A stretch of 36,145 nucleotides of DNA from Actinomadura rudentiformis (GCF_008923185.1 NZ_WBMT01000038.1:1-36145); one strand, 5' to 3'. Shown: positions 25,401-34,184, counted from the stretch's first letter. Notes: generated from the sequence alone by a model not told the origin. Numbers and translations are program-made.

Positions 25401-26069
25401 CCGATTCAGGTCAAGAACCACCTGAACCTCGCGGGCAGGGCCGCAATCGTTGCAACCCCCGACGCCGCGGTCCGGCCGCCCGAAGGACCCATGGGCGTCC
25501 TGGAGTTGCCTGGCGGCGACGCCGACTTCGCCAACGTCCAGGCGCCTGTGATCAACACGGGCGAGAGCTTCACGGTGTCCGCATGGGTCCTGACCGACAA
25601 GAAGCCGACGTCATCGCGAACAATCCTTGCCCTTGACGGGGCGAACACCAGCGCGATCGCAGTTCGCTTTGACGCGTCCAAGCAGGACGGCCGCTACGTG
25701 CTCGAGATCGCCGACGGCGACAAGGCGAACGCGGCCAAGGCCGTCGTCGAGCACTCCAGCTTCCAGCAAGGACCGTACGGCAACTGGGACCACATCGCAG
25801 TCGTCTACAACGGCTACGAGTCAACGATCACCTTGTATGTGAACGGCTACAAGGAAGACAGCGACCTGGCTGACGAGACCGTTTCCTACCGCGACGCAAC
25901 GCGGGTCTTCGCCCCGACCTCCACGCTGCAGCTCGGCCGCAGCCGCGCCTACCCGGTCGGCCAGAACTGGGGCGGCCAACTCGACGAGGTGTGGGCCCTG
26001 CGAGGTGCACTCGACGACGACGAGGTCCTCTCCCTATTCGACCCCACCCAGAAGGACGACTGGAACTAA
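22443..26069 (+). CDS. Secreted double-LamG protein, partner of the Rhs protein
   Basis: About 1,208 residues. A signal peptide with hydrophobic core L-V-A-G-L-L-Q-V-A-G-L-A-G and cleavage near A-A-S-A precedes a long N-terminal region (E-W-V-E-I-D-T-D-L, Y-I-D-P-R-W-Y) like those of secreted actinomycete DNRLRE/LamG proteins. Two LamG (concanavalin-like) domains follow: about 754-960, starting A-H-W-K-M-D-D, with F-A-V-S-A-W-A-R-L and H-L-A-G-V-Y-D; and about 965-1195, starting A-G-L-W-H-L-N-T, with F-T-V-S-A-W-V and I-A-V-V-Y-N-G. LamG domains bind sugars or proteins, so this may help surface attachment or display of the Rhs product. GTG 22443 has GGAG at normal spacing; a GTG at 22437 is the alternative. 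The Rhs gene follows on the same strand after 145 bp. Confidence 0.82.
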   Translation: MSARRRSRVSGRGPFIGMLEPTCRARRLTGLTLVPVLVAGLLQVAGLAGAPAASADDLGPKMGEAEALAAARNGGKQVEVLSRRSETREVFALPDGKFVAREHMEPVRTLKGREWVEIDTDLTRTSTGIKPKASTVDVRFSAGGSGPMASMTRAGKTVALTWPGVLPAPVLEGDTAIYQSVLPDIDLRLRADAGGFAHVLVVKTAQAAANPQLAELKLALSAPGLKTHVDAEGQQALSDPVSGGTVFEASLPKMWDSSEPEDLTAQAGGGSHAAPAQKSPRPVSAALAKEPGNSSRVARMKLEVGGGAVTLLPDRAMLSAPGTRFPVYIDPRWYTPKSSTNLMVASNGWREYNFTGSMGMGRCPIDLPPAGSYCTENHVKRLFFRVPTSAFIGKQILQAEFGVTETWAPSCDGRAVEIWRTSGFGQSSTWNSTKDNWDEKLGFRDVAAGHSSKCPSEMVRFNVTNEVRDGAAQRRAYTTFGLRAMNEDDQYAWKKFWSNGYLQVHYNTKPPQPKAGQMSMSPGGNCSAHQWGSEAKINRAPMLYANNLTDPDAAGVEGEQLTAEIVVRWTDPATQAAREWRPPGGAIKKSAARGSKRSSFSVQIPSTAIPQNVLLGWDVRVHDGAVWSNWASTGSPSQCYFVYDPRALPAPVITSTDYPAAQPDDPDAQSTPGVGRYGAFSLAFDTRVTKYAYAVNTSPLASAAKAKPGATAVVSAAPTHSLLNQLIVQVWDDFNNTSTEVYQFWVTEGAGPKAHWKMDDAEGTNPLADSASEPGAPAATQGSIIYQAEGAVGKAVGFGGSSHAATSEKVLDTTKSFAVSAWARLTSKTNTSVVIAQDGIRGSSFALYYSASADRWVFNMQDPASDNPALITAVSRAAPVLGQWVHLAGVYDHVTKQIHLYVNGAWQATTSQPNTYSAEGPVQIGRFHWKGAYDKQHYFIGMIDDLKAFDRVLTADEINTMSKVKSQIAGLWHLNTQTGTTSPDQSPIQVKNHLNLAGRAAIVATPDAAVRPPEGPMGVLELPGGDADFANVQAPVINTGESFTVSAWVLTDKKPTSSRTILALDGANTSAIAVRFDASKQDGRYVLEIADGDKANAAKAVVEHSSFQQGPYGNWDHIAVVYNGYESTITLYVNGYKEDSDLADETVSYRDATRVFAPTSTLQLGRSRAYPVGQNWGGQLDEVWALRGALDDDEVLSLFDPTQKDDWN

Positions 26070-26150
26070 CGCCGGTGCGCGCCCCTGCCCGACTGCGAGC
26101 AGGGCACACCGTTCACCCGACGAGCTCTTGATCGAACCCTCTCACCTGCT

Positions 26151-26184
26151 CCTCCGCTCGCCATTGGGAAGTGGCGAGCGGAGG
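26151..26184 (+). promoter_or_regulatory. Perfect hairpin between LamG and rhs genes, covering a ribosome binding site
   Basis: A 13-bp perfect stem, CCTCCGCTCGCCA (26151-26163) pairing with 26172-26184, with an 8-base loop. The right arm ends in GGAGG (26180-26184), which would serve a GTG at 26194. It may be a terminator or attenuator without a U-tract, or a structure that hides that ribosome binding site. Confidence 0.55.
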
Positions 26185-26214
26185 ACCTCGCAGGTGGACG
26201 TGCTGGAGGATGTT

Positions 26215-29200
26215 GTGCGTAGCAGTGGACTGATCCGCCTAGGTGCTGGTCGCGGCGCGCGGTTCCTGGCGGTCGCGATCGCCTTCGCGGTCGGTGGCGG
26301 GGTACTCGGTGTGCCTCCCACCCAGGCGTTCGCGGCTGGCTCCTCCAAACCGCGTCAGCCCGAGAGGGTGGTCGACGGTCATGAACTCAAAGCCAAACCG
26401 CGCAAGCGCGATGCCTCGGTGACCAATCCCGCTTCGGCTGCGAAGGTGTCCTGGCCGAGACCGGGCACGGCCGATGTCACAGTTCCCGTCGCACAGCAGC
26501 GGTCCGCCGGAAGGCCTGCGCGGGCGGGACAATTGCCGGTTTGGGTGACGGCCCCAGGTCACAGCACGTCCGCCGGGCGTTCGGCCAACCCGAGTGCTCA
26601 GGTGGCGAGCAAGGTTCAGGTGCGATTGCTGGATCGCGCGGCGGCTCAGCGTGCTGGTATCGATGGATTGTTGCTCACCGTTGGCCGTACGGATGTACCA
26701 GCGGACGGGGACCGAACTGCCGCGGAGGCGGGCAAGGTCGGTATCCGGTTGGATTATTCGAGCTTCGGTCAGGCGTTCGGCGGGTCATATGGGTCGCGGT
26801 TGCGGCTGGTGCAACTGCCGGCCTGTGTGTTGACGACTCCGGACAAACCCAATTGCCAGACGCCTGCGCCGTTGGCTTCGGCCAACAACACCGAGAATAA
26901 GACTCTGTCCGCGGACGTGAACGCGGCTCCGGTCGCGGTTACCTCAGAACCGGACCCCGGCCCTTCGGCAACGAGCACGGCGCAGCGGCGGGCGATGCAG
27001 GGCACATCGGCGGCGCCAGGGGGCGGCCAGGCGACGGTGCTGGCTGCGGTGGCTGGTGACTCCAGTGACAAGGGCGACTATAAGGCAACGTCGTTGTCAC
27101 CGTCCTCGTCGTGGCAGATCAGTCCACAGTCGGGTGATTTCAACTGGTCGTATCCGTTGCGGACGCCTCAGGTGCCAAGTGGCTTGCAGCCGCAGTTGGC
27201 GTTGGGTTACTCCTCCTCGACGATTGATGGACGGACGTCGAACACCAGCGGACAGCCCTCATGGGTAGGCGATGGGTTTGATCTGTGGCCGGGTTACATC
27301 CAGCGGTCATACAAGGCATGCAAGGACGACGGCGCGCCCAAGGACCCGACGTACGGCACCTACCCGGGTGACCAGTGCTGGGGATACGACAACGCGGTCA
27401 TGACGCTGGGCGGCAAGGGCGGAGAGCTGGTTCCTGCTGGTGGAGACAAATGGAAGCTGAAGAAGGACGACGGTACGCGGATCGAACGCCTCAACGGTAC
27501 TGAGGCCAACACCAACAACGGTGACAACGACAACGAGTACTGGAAGGTCACCACGACCGACGGCACCCAGTACTACTTCGGCAAGAACCGCTGGGACAAG
27601 GGCTGGGCGGCCGGGAAACCGGAAACCAAGTCCACATGGACCGCGCCCGTCTTCGGTAACAACGACACCGAGCCATGCAACAAGGCATCGGGCTTCGCCG
27701 ACTCATGGTGCCCGCAGGCCTACCGCTGGAACCTGGACTTCGTCATCGACACCGATGGCAACGCCGTCGTCTACTACTACGGCACCGAGACCAACCACTA
27801 CGCCCGTAACCTCAAGGAGAAGGACGAGACGCCGTACATCCGAGGCGGATACCTGTTGCGCACCGAGTACGGGGTGCGGGAAAGCAACCCCTATCCCGCC
27901 AAGGCTCCTGCTCGGGTGGACTTCGAGGTTTCCGAGCGCTGTATCCGCGAGGTTGCCGCCGACTGTGCTGAGGGCAACATCAAGGATCATCCCGACTACT
28001 GGTGGGACGTGCCGTGGGACCTCAACTGTGAAGAAGGCAAGGAGTGCAAGCACCCCAACGGGGCGGCCTCTCCGACGTTCTGGTCGCGCAAGCGCCTGAC
28101 AGGCGTCACCACCAGCATCATCAAGCCTGACGGATCAGGCTACCGGCCGGTGGACTCCTGGAAGCTCAAGCACGCGTGGGGCATGGCCGACGTGGACCGG
28201 CAGCTGCTGCTGGAATCGGTGGTCCACTTTGCTGAAGCGGGCGGCGAACGGGTGGAGATGCCGCCGTTGTCCTTCGTCTACAAGCAGTTGGTCAACCGGG
28301 TCGACGAACTCGGCGACAATCTGGGCCCGTTCGTGAAGAACCGGCTCGCCACTGTTTACAACGAGACCGGCGGTGTGCTGGATGTCAGCTACTCCGCCGA
28401 GGACTGCACTACCTCGAGTCTTCCGAACCCGGCAGACAATCATCGGCGTTGTTTCCCCGTCTACTGGGTGAATGGCACCAACGCCGACAAACCGGCGCTG
28501 GATTGGTTCCACAAGTACGCCGTGACCCAGTCCGTGCAGACCGACCTGACCGGCAAGGCGCCCGACATCGTCACCGACTACGACTATTCGATCGGGCAGC
28601 CGGCCTGGCATTTCGATGACGACGACGGCTTGACGCCGGAGAAGTACAAGACGTGGTCGCAGTGGCGCGGCTTCTCCAAGGCCCGCGTCACCGTCCGCAA
28701 CCCGACCGGTACGGCGTCGCAGTCTGACCACTGGTACATGCAGGGCATGCACGGCGACCGTGCCAGCCCCGACAGCGACGCCAAAAAGAGCGTCGGCATT
28801 TCCAACGGCGAGGCGAACGAGCCGGTCTACCCCGACCACGAATCCTTGCAGGGCTTCGAGGTGCGGAGAGTCACCTACGCCAAGCCCGGCGGCAACATCC
28901 TGACCAAGACCATCAACTATCCGTGGCACCATCAGACCGCGTCACGGACCCGCTCCTGGGGCACCGTCACCGCCAACCTGACCGGTGTGAGGACCTCCCG
29001 CGCCATCACCTCCATCGACAACGGCGGTGACTGGCGGGAGACCAAGACCACCACCAACGACTTCAACACCACCACCGGCACTCCGCTGGAGGTGGACGAC
29101 TTCGGCGATGTCGCCAAGTCCGATGACGACCGGTGCACGACCACGAACCTGGCCACTGCGAACACGACCGACTGGATCGTGGCGCTACCCAGCCAGGTCC

Positions 29201-32200
29201 GCACCATCGCCCGCAAGTGCGCCGACAAGGACAACGCCGACCTGTCCAAGGACCTGATCTCCGACCAGCGCACGTACTACGACAACGGTGCGCTCGATGC
29301 CGTCCCCACGCGCGGCAACGCGACGCTGGTCGAAAAGCCCAAGTCGGCCACTGCTTCCGCGGTCACCTACATCACAGCCGCCAAGACCAAGTTCGACTCC
29401 TACGGACGCTCGATCGAGTCCACCGACTCCACCGGGAAGATCGTCAAGACCGTCTACACCGACCCTCAGGGCCTCACCACCAAGGTCGTCAACACCACCC
29501 CACTGGCGAACCCCCAGGATCCCGACAGCTTCCTGGAGACCAGTACCGAGTTCGACCCGGCATGGGCCAGCCCGCTGGTCGAGAGCGACGCGGGCAGCAA
29601 GCAGACCAAGTACCAGTACGACGCGCTGGGCCGGGTCACCAAGGTGTGGGGCCCCAACCGCACCACCGGCCAGACTCCCGATCGCGAGTTCGAGTACAAG
29701 ATCAAACTGAATGAGATCGTGGCGGTCACCACCAAGCGGCTCACCAACACCAGCGGCCAGGAGACCGAGTACGCGCTGCTGGACGGCTGGCTGCGGCCCC
29801 GCCAGACCCAGGAGCCGGGCCCCGCGGGCGGCCGGTTGATCACCGACACGTTCTACAACGCCCAGGGCAAGGTCGACCGCAGCTACGACACCTACTACGC
29901 CGAGAACGCGCCCTCCACCACCCTGTTCGGCGTCGACAAGGTCGGCGATGTGGAGACCCAGGCGGTCTATGAGTACGACGGCGTGGGCCGTACCACTGCC
30001 GCGAGGCTGCTGGTCGGCAACAGCGACGCTCAGGAGAAGTGGGGTACCAGCTACGCCTACGGCGGCAACTACACCACGGTGACCCCGCCTGAGGGCGCCT
30101 ATCCCTCGACGACCTACGTCGATGCCCGCGGTCAGACCACCGAGTTGCGGCAGTACAAGGGCACAGGCCCCAGCGACTACGCCTCGACGAAGTATGAGTA
30201 CACGCCCGCCGGACAGCTGGCCAAGCTGACCGCGCATGGCGGTCAGGTCTGGACGCACCACTACGACTTGCGCGGCCGCAAGATCGAAAGCAACGATCCG
30301 GACAAGGGGGTCACCAAGTACACCTACGACGATCTGGACCAGCTCACCCAGGTCCAGGACGCCCGCGGCAAGAAGATCGGCTACAGCTACGACGGCCTGG
30401 GCCGCAAGACCGGCCTGTTCGATCAGACGACGGCCACCCCCGGCACCAAGCTGGCCGAGTGGACGTACGACACCGTCCGCAGGGGCCTGCCCGCTACCTC
30501 GACCCGCTACGACGGCACCGCCACGTACACCACGAAAGTCAACTTTTATGACAATCTGAACCGGCCGACCAGTACCACCACCACCCTCACTGGCCTGCCC
30601 GCGACCGAGGGTTCACTGGCACCAACCAATGGTTACACCTTCACCACCAGCTACGGTCTGGATGGCACCGTCCGCACGGCCGGGATGCCCGCCGCAGGCG
30701 GGCTGGGCGGCGAAAGTCTAGTCTACACCTACGACGATTACGGCCGTTCGACCACTCTCAAGAGCAACCTGTCGGACTACGTGCTCAAGACCGACTACCT
30801 GAACGACGGCAAGCTCATCGGCCAGTTGCTGGGCACCAGCAGCAGCGCCAAGAAGGTCTCCCACTCTTACACCTACGAGCATGGCACCAAGCGTCTGAAG
30901 ACCGCGACCACCGTCCACGACGGGCAGGCGGGTTTCGACCGCAGCGCCACCTACAGCTACCACGACGCGGGAAACATCAAGCAGGTCATCGATATCTCCC
31001 GCTCGGGCACCGACAACCAGTGCTTCCGGTACGACCACTTCCAGCGTCTCACCGACGCCTGGACCCAGAACGTGCCCCCCGATGACACCGCGACCTGCGC
31101 CACCGACCCGTCCCAGGCTTCCCTCGGCGGACCGGCCCCCTATCGGGTGAACTACACCTACGACGAGACCGGCAACCGCAAGTCCGAAACCAACTACACC
31201 ACCACCGGCCAGGTCTCCTCCACCCGCAACTACACCTACGCCAACGGCCCGGGTGTCGACCCCAAATACAAGGGCCACCAGCTCGCCAACCTCACCCAGA
31301 CCGGTGAGGGCGCGCACAGCGAGACCTACGACTACGACGCGTCCGGCAACACCACCGGCCGCACCACCGCCTCCGGCAAGCAAACCCTCACCTGGGACGT
31401 AGAGGGCGAGCTCACCAAGGTCTCCGACACCACCAAGGGCGACACCACCTACGCCTACACGGCCGAAGGTGAACGTCTCATCCGCCGGGACCCCAAGGGC
31501 ACCACGCTCTATCTGCCCGGCACCGAGATCCACCTGCCCAAGGGCACCACAACGCCCAAGGCGACCCGCTACTACACCCACGACGGCGAGACCATCGCCA
31601 TGCGCGATGCCTCCGGCGTCACCTTCCTGGTCTCCGACCACCAGGGCACCGCCAGCCAAGAGATCAACGCCGCCACCGGCACCCTTACCCAGCGCCGCTT
31701 CACCCCCTTCGGCCAGAACCGTGGAACACCGCTGGGCACCTGGCTGGGCGAAAAGGGCTTCGTAGGCGGCACCATCGACTCCGCCACCGACCTCACCAAC
31801 CTCGGCGCACGGCAATACGACCCCGCCACCGGCCGCTTCATCTCCGTCGACCCCGTCATCACCCAGGGCGACCCCCAGCAGATGAATGGCTACACCTACG
31901 CCAAAAACAACCCCGTCACCCACGCCGATCCCACCGGCCTCATGGTGTGGGAGCCCGCCCCGGCTCCCGGAGGCCCCTCCAGCCCCGGAGAGGGTGGACT
32001 CCGCGGCGACTCCCCAGGCGGCGGTGGTGGGGGCGGCGGTACCAACAACGCCTCCACCGGCGGAGGCGGAGGCAGCCCCTGGCAACCACTCAAGAAGCTC
32101 GTGAAGCATGGGTGGAACTTCTACGTCGGTGCCGTGATCGGTGGCTCCAAGTCGGGCCTTACAGGACCCGTTGGAGCCGTGTTCCTCATACCAGGGGTCG

Positions 32201-33366
32201 AGAACAAATTCGCCCGCCTGGTCGGCGCCGACCCGAACTCGAAGATGTACTTCGGCGGCAGCATCGCCCCCGACCTCGCCATGGCGATCATGAGCATCGG
32301 CGCCGCCGGCAGAGCCGCCACGACCATCGCCGCCCGCGCCGGACTAGGAGGCGGCCGCTTCGCGATCCCCAAACCCCGTGTAAAGGTGGATCCCCCTGGC
32401 GCGTCGGCCGGCGGCAAGGCCGCCGGCGGCGCTAACGGAGGCACCGCTGCTCGCGGTGGCAGCTCGGCCGCACCCCGCGCTGGCAGCTCGGCCGGAGCCG
32501 GCTCGAAGGGCGGCACAGCCGCAGGACGCCAACCAGCGGGTAAGCCCAGAGGCGAGGGCTGCAGCTTCCTCGCCGGCACCGCAGTGGTCCTGGCCAACGG
32601 CACCAAGAAGGCAATCGACCAGATCAAGGTCGGCGACAAGGTCCTCGCCACCGACCCCGAAACCGGCAAGACCACCGCCCGCCCCGTCATCGACACCATC
32701 GTCGGCACCGGCACCAAAACACTCGTACAACTCACCGTCGACACCAGCGCCACCAAGAAGTCAAAGAGCGGCATCCTCATCTCTACCGACAACCACCCCT
32801 TCTGGGTTGTCAACAAGAAGCAGTGGCTCGACGCAGGCCAGCTCAAGCCCGGCATGTGGCTCCGCACCAGCGCCGGCACCCACGTCCAAATCACCGCAAT
32901 CGAGTCCTGGACGAAGCACGAGCAGGTCTACAACCTCACCGTAGAAACCGACCACACGTACTATGTGAACGCCGGTGAAACGCCGGTACTCGTACATAAT
33001 TGCCCTGCCTCCGCTGGTGGTAAAAAGCCCGGCCTCTTCAAGAGGATTTTCGGGAAGAGTGATCCGCCGGTGCGGCCCGAGCCAAATGCCACCGTGGGCG
33101 ATCTGCAGGACATCCTCCATGATAACGTTGACGATGCAGGTCGATGGATTCCGGATATGCAGAAGCAGGGCATTCAGCGCTCCCTGGATGATGACGATCT
33201 TCTGAGGGCCGTCTTCGAGCCTGATGACCCCTACAGGACTTTTATGGCCGTACACGATGGTGTGATGGTGGAGGGAAATCACCGGATGGCTGAACTGCTC
33301 AAACGCGCGGCGGATCCAAGCAATGATCGAATCTTTTTCGATACCAAAATCTATGTTAGATGGTAG
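26215..33366 (+). CDS. Rhs/YD-repeat polymorphic toxin with HINT domain and C-terminal toxin tip
   Basis: 2,383 residues. GTG 26215 has GGAGG five bases upstream and begins a signal peptide (F-L-A-V-A-I-A-F-A-V-G-G-G-V-L-G). An N-terminal region leads into S-P-Q-S-G-D-F-N-W-S-Y-P-L, typical of actinomycete Rhs proteins. YD repeats cover about 1100-1780 (Y-D-A-L-G-R-V-T-K, Y-D-G-L-G-R-K-T-G). The Rhs core ends at N-L-G-A-R-Q-Y-D-P-A-T-G-R-F-I-S-V-D-P (from 1862). After a Gly/Pro-rich linker an intein-like HINT domain runs from C2116 (C-S-F-L-A-G-T-A-V) to V-H-N at 2260-2262, then C2263. This should cut itself and free the last 121 residues. That tip holds V-E-G-N-H-R-M-A-E-L-L, resembling the G-x-H-R motif of ParB/sulfiredoxin-like nucleases, but its activity is unknown. 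The tip has lower GC than the core, a sign of exchange. GTG 26194 is an alternative start. Confidence 0.88.
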   Translation: MRSSGLIRLGAGRGARFLAVAIAFAVGGGVLGVPPTQAFAAGSSKPRQPERVVDGHELKAKPRKRDASVTNPASAAKVSWPRPGTADVTVPVAQQRSAGRPARAGQLPVWVTAPGHSTSAGRSANPSAQVASKVQVRLLDRAAAQRAGIDGLLLTVGRTDVPADGDRTAAEAGKVGIRLDYSSFGQAFGGSYGSRLRLVQLPACVLTTPDKPNCQTPAPLASANNTENKTLSADVNAAPVAVTSEPDPGPSATSTAQRRAMQGTSAAPGGGQATVLAAVAGDSSDKGDYKATSLSPSSSWQISPQSGDFNWSYPLRTPQVPSGLQPQLALGYSSSTIDGRTSNTSGQPSWVGDGFDLWPGYIQRSYKACKDDGAPKDPTYGTYPGDQCWGYDNAVMTLGGKGGELVPAGGDKWKLKKDDGTRIERLNGTEANTNNGDNDNEYWKVTTTDGTQYYFGKNRWDKGWAAGKPETKSTWTAPVFGNNDTEPCNKASGFADSWCPQAYRWNLDFVIDTDGNAVVYYYGTETNHYARNLKEKDETPYIRGGYLLRTEYGVRESNPYPAKAPARVDFEVSERCIREVAADCAEGNIKDHPDYWWDVPWDLNCEEGKECKHPNGAASPTFWSRKRLTGVTTSIIKPDGSGYRPVDSWKLKHAWGMADVDRQLLLESVVHFAEAGGERVEMPPLSFVYKQLVNRVDELGDNLGPFVKNRLATVYNETGGVLDVSYSAEDCTTSSLPNPADNHRRCFPVYWVNGTNADKPALDWFHKYAVTQSVQTDLTGKAPDIVTDYDYSIGQPAWHFDDDDGLTPEKYKTWSQWRGFSKARVTVRNPTGTASQSDHWYMQGMHGDRASPDSDAKKSVGISNGEANEPVYPDHESLQGFEVRRVTYAKPGGNILTKTINYPWHHQTASRTRSWGTVTANLTGVRTSRAITSIDNGGDWRETKTTTNDFNTTTGTPLEVDDFGDVAKSDDDRCTTTNLATANTTDWIVALPSQVRTIARKCADKDNADLSKDLISDQRTYYDNGALDAVPTRGNATLVEKPKSATASAVTYITAAKTKFDSYGRSIESTDSTGKIVKTVYTDPQGLTTKVVNTTPLANPQDPDSFLETSTEFDPAWASPLVESDAGSKQTKYQYDALGRVTKVWGPNRTTGQTPDREFEYKIKLNEIVAVTTKRLTNTSGQETEYALLDGWLRPRQTQEPGPAGGRLITDTFYNAQGKVDRSYDTYYAENAPSTTLFGVDKVGDVETQAVYEYDGVGRTTAARLLVGNSDAQEKWGTSYAYGGNYTTVTPPEGAYPSTTYVDARGQTTELRQYKGTGPSDYASTKYEYTPAGQLAKLTAHGGQVWTHHYDLRGRKIESNDPDKGVTKYTYDDLDQLTQVQDARGKKIGYSYDGLGRKTGLFDQTTATPGTKLAEWTYDTVRRGLPATSTRYDGTATYTTKVNFYDNLNRPTSTTTTLTGLPATEGSLAPTNGYTFTTSYGLDGTVRTAGMPAAGGLGGESLVYTYDDYGRSTTLKSNLSDYVLKTDYLNDGKLIGQLLGTSSSAKKVSHSYTYEHGTKRLKTATTVHDGQAGFDRSATYSYHDAGNIKQVIDISRSGTDNQCFRYDHFQRLTDAWTQNVPPDDTATCATDPSQASLGGPAPYRVNYTYDETGNRKSETNYTTTGQVSSTRNYTYANGPGVDPKYKGHQLANLTQTGEGAHSETYDYDASGNTTGRTTASGKQTLTWDVEGELTKVSDTTKGDTTYAYTAEGERLIRRDPKGTTLYLPGTEIHLPKGTTTPKATRYYTHDGETIAMRDASGVTFLVSDHQGTASQEINAATGTLTQRRFTPFGQNRGTPLGTWLGEKGFVGGTIDSATDLTNLGARQYDPATGRFISVDPVITQGDPQQMNGYTYAKNNPVTHADPTGLMVWEPAPAPGGPSSPGEGGLRGDSPGGGGGGGGTNNASTGGGGGSPWQPLKKLVKHGWNFYVGAVIGGSKSGLTGPVGAVFLIPGVENKFARLVGADPNSKMYFGGSIAPDLAMAIMSIGAAGRAATTIAARAGLGGGRFAIPKPRVKVDPPGASAGGKAAGGANGGTAARGGSSAAPRAGSSAGAGSKGGTAAGRQPAGKPRGEGCSFLAGTAVVLANGTKKAIDQIKVGDKVLATDPETGKTTARPVIDTIVGTGTKTLVQLTVDTSATKKSKSGILISTDNHPFWVVNKKQWLDAGQLKPGMWLRTSAGTHVQITAIESWTKHEQVYNLTVETDHTYYVNAGETPVLVHNCPASAGGKKPGLFKRIFGKSDPPVRPEPNATVGDLQDILHDNVDDAGRWIPDMQKQGIQRSLDDDDLLRAVFEPDDPYRTFMAVHDGVMVEGNHRMAELLKRAADPSNDRIFFDTKIYVRW

Positions 33367-33375
33367 ACAATTCTA

Positions 33376-33768
33376 GTGTTCGACATATCCGAGTTCCCCA
33401 TATCGGGTGTAAGAAGGGTTCGATATGTCAGCCTCCTGCGAATGATGGATTCTGCGGAGAGGCATGGCGGGTTGTCGCATGGGAACAGGCCCTGGCTTGA
33501 GTCCCACAGCGACCAGGCTGAACTCTTCTACCTTGTGCGGCTACCCAGGCGAAATCATCGACAATTTGTCAGATGTGCGCTGGTCGTCATAGATAAGCGG
33601 AATCGCGGCATCTGGATGAACCTAGATGTTCGCCGGCGCTCTTACTGGCTCCTGCCTCGCATAAGTCGCTCCGAAATGGAGAGCCTGATGCTCAATCTGG
33701 CGGTTAGGCTTCCGGTGGTCCGTGCGCCCGAAGACCCAAACATCGAACCTGACATCGATTTCTCCTGA
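33376..33768 (+). CDS. Candidate immunity protein for the Rhs toxin tip
   Basis: 130 residues from a GTG that lies 9 bp after the rhs stop. There is no good ribosome binding site, so translation may depend on coupling with rhs. It begins M-F-D-I-S-E-F-P-I-S-G-V-R-R and contains F-Y-L-V-R-L-P-R-R-N-H-R-Q-F-V-R-C-A-L-V-V-I-D-K, I-W-M-N-L-D-V-R-R-R-S-Y-W-L-L-P-R-I and an acidic end. No membrane segment or signal peptide is present, so it would be cytosolic. No family was recognised. The call rests on position (immunity genes follow directly after toxin tips), its small size and its lower GC, which matches the tip. Confidence 0.6.
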   Translation: MFDISEFPISGVRRVRYVSLLRMMDSAERHGGLSHGNRPWLESHSDQAELFYLVRLPRRNHRQFVRCALVVIDKRNRGIWMNLDVRRRSYWLLPRISRSEMESLMLNLAVRLPVVRAPEDPNIEPDIDFS

Positions 33769-33921
33769 CCAGCCGTATCGTCAAGCGATCAGGAGCCAAA
33801 GCCTGATAGCGGCCATCGCATCCGCATCGGCCAGGCGGGTCACAGGAATGGCTAGGCGGGCCTGAGTAAGAACACTCTTATTGATACAACAGGAAATGGC
33901 CTTGATCGACAGGGTTGTTAA

Positions 33922-34182
33922 GAACGGTCATCGGAGCTGGGGTTCGACAAGTCCTATAGCGACGAGGGGCTGGTGGTGACTATACCTGAGCCGAACCGGA
34001 ACACACTCGGAAGTTTCCGCGATTTCTTCTAGCTGATTCGTTGCGCGATGGATGAGAAGACTGGCCGCCTGGCGGGTCATGCTGAAGACAATCCCCACGG
34101 AGCGATGCGGCACCTTCAGATTCACACCTTCGACGACTCTCCTTGGGGTGGTAAGATTCTCCGCGTCTTCTGGGAAGGCTGA
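33922..34182 (+). pseudogene. Orphan toxin-tip remnant with an in-frame TAG
   Basis: One frame is protein-like over 87 codons: L-G-F-D-K-S-Y-S-D-E-G-L-V-V-T-I-P-E-P-N, N-T-L-G-S-F-R-D-F-F, a TAG at 34030-34032, then L-I-R-C-A-M-D-E-K-T-G-R-L-A-G-H and H-L-Q-I-H-T-F-D-D-S-P-W-G-G-K-I-L-R-V-F-W-E-G, with stop at 34180. No start codon opens it; a TAA precedes it. The second part could be made alone from the ATG at 34048 (44 residues). It looks like the cut-off C-terminal end of a toxin, left behind the active rhs gene, with its own candidate immunity gene starting 2 bp later. A reverse-strand frame (33928-34125) is also open, so strand is not fully certain. No toxin family was assigned. Confidence 0.45.
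34018..34051 (+). repeat. 34-bp direct repeat, copy 1 (copy 2 at 35112-35145)
   Basis: Ungapped match of 32 of 34 bases with 35112-35145 in the same orientation, 1,094 bp apart. In the shared frame both read R-D-F-F-x-L-I-R-C-A-M; x is TAG here and AAG (Lys) in copy 2. The other difference is silent (GCG/GCA). Confidence 0.75.
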
Positions 34183-34184
34183 TA

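Noticed and set aside
30718..32109. 463-codon Gly/Val-rich reverse-strand frame within rhs
   Set aside because: Antisense image of YD repeats and the Gly-rich linker; no ribosome binding site.
33781..33909. Reverse-strand stretch ending L-A-D-A-D-A-M-A-A-I-R-L-W-L-L-I-A as a transposase tail
   Set aside because: No transposase family could be matched and no start or upstream body is visible.
33928..34125. 65-codon reverse-strand frame as a gene
   Set aside because: It has no ribosome binding site and its product was not recognised; the plus strand is more protein-like and leads into a well-placed downstream gene. Kept as a caveat for the toxin-tip remnant.
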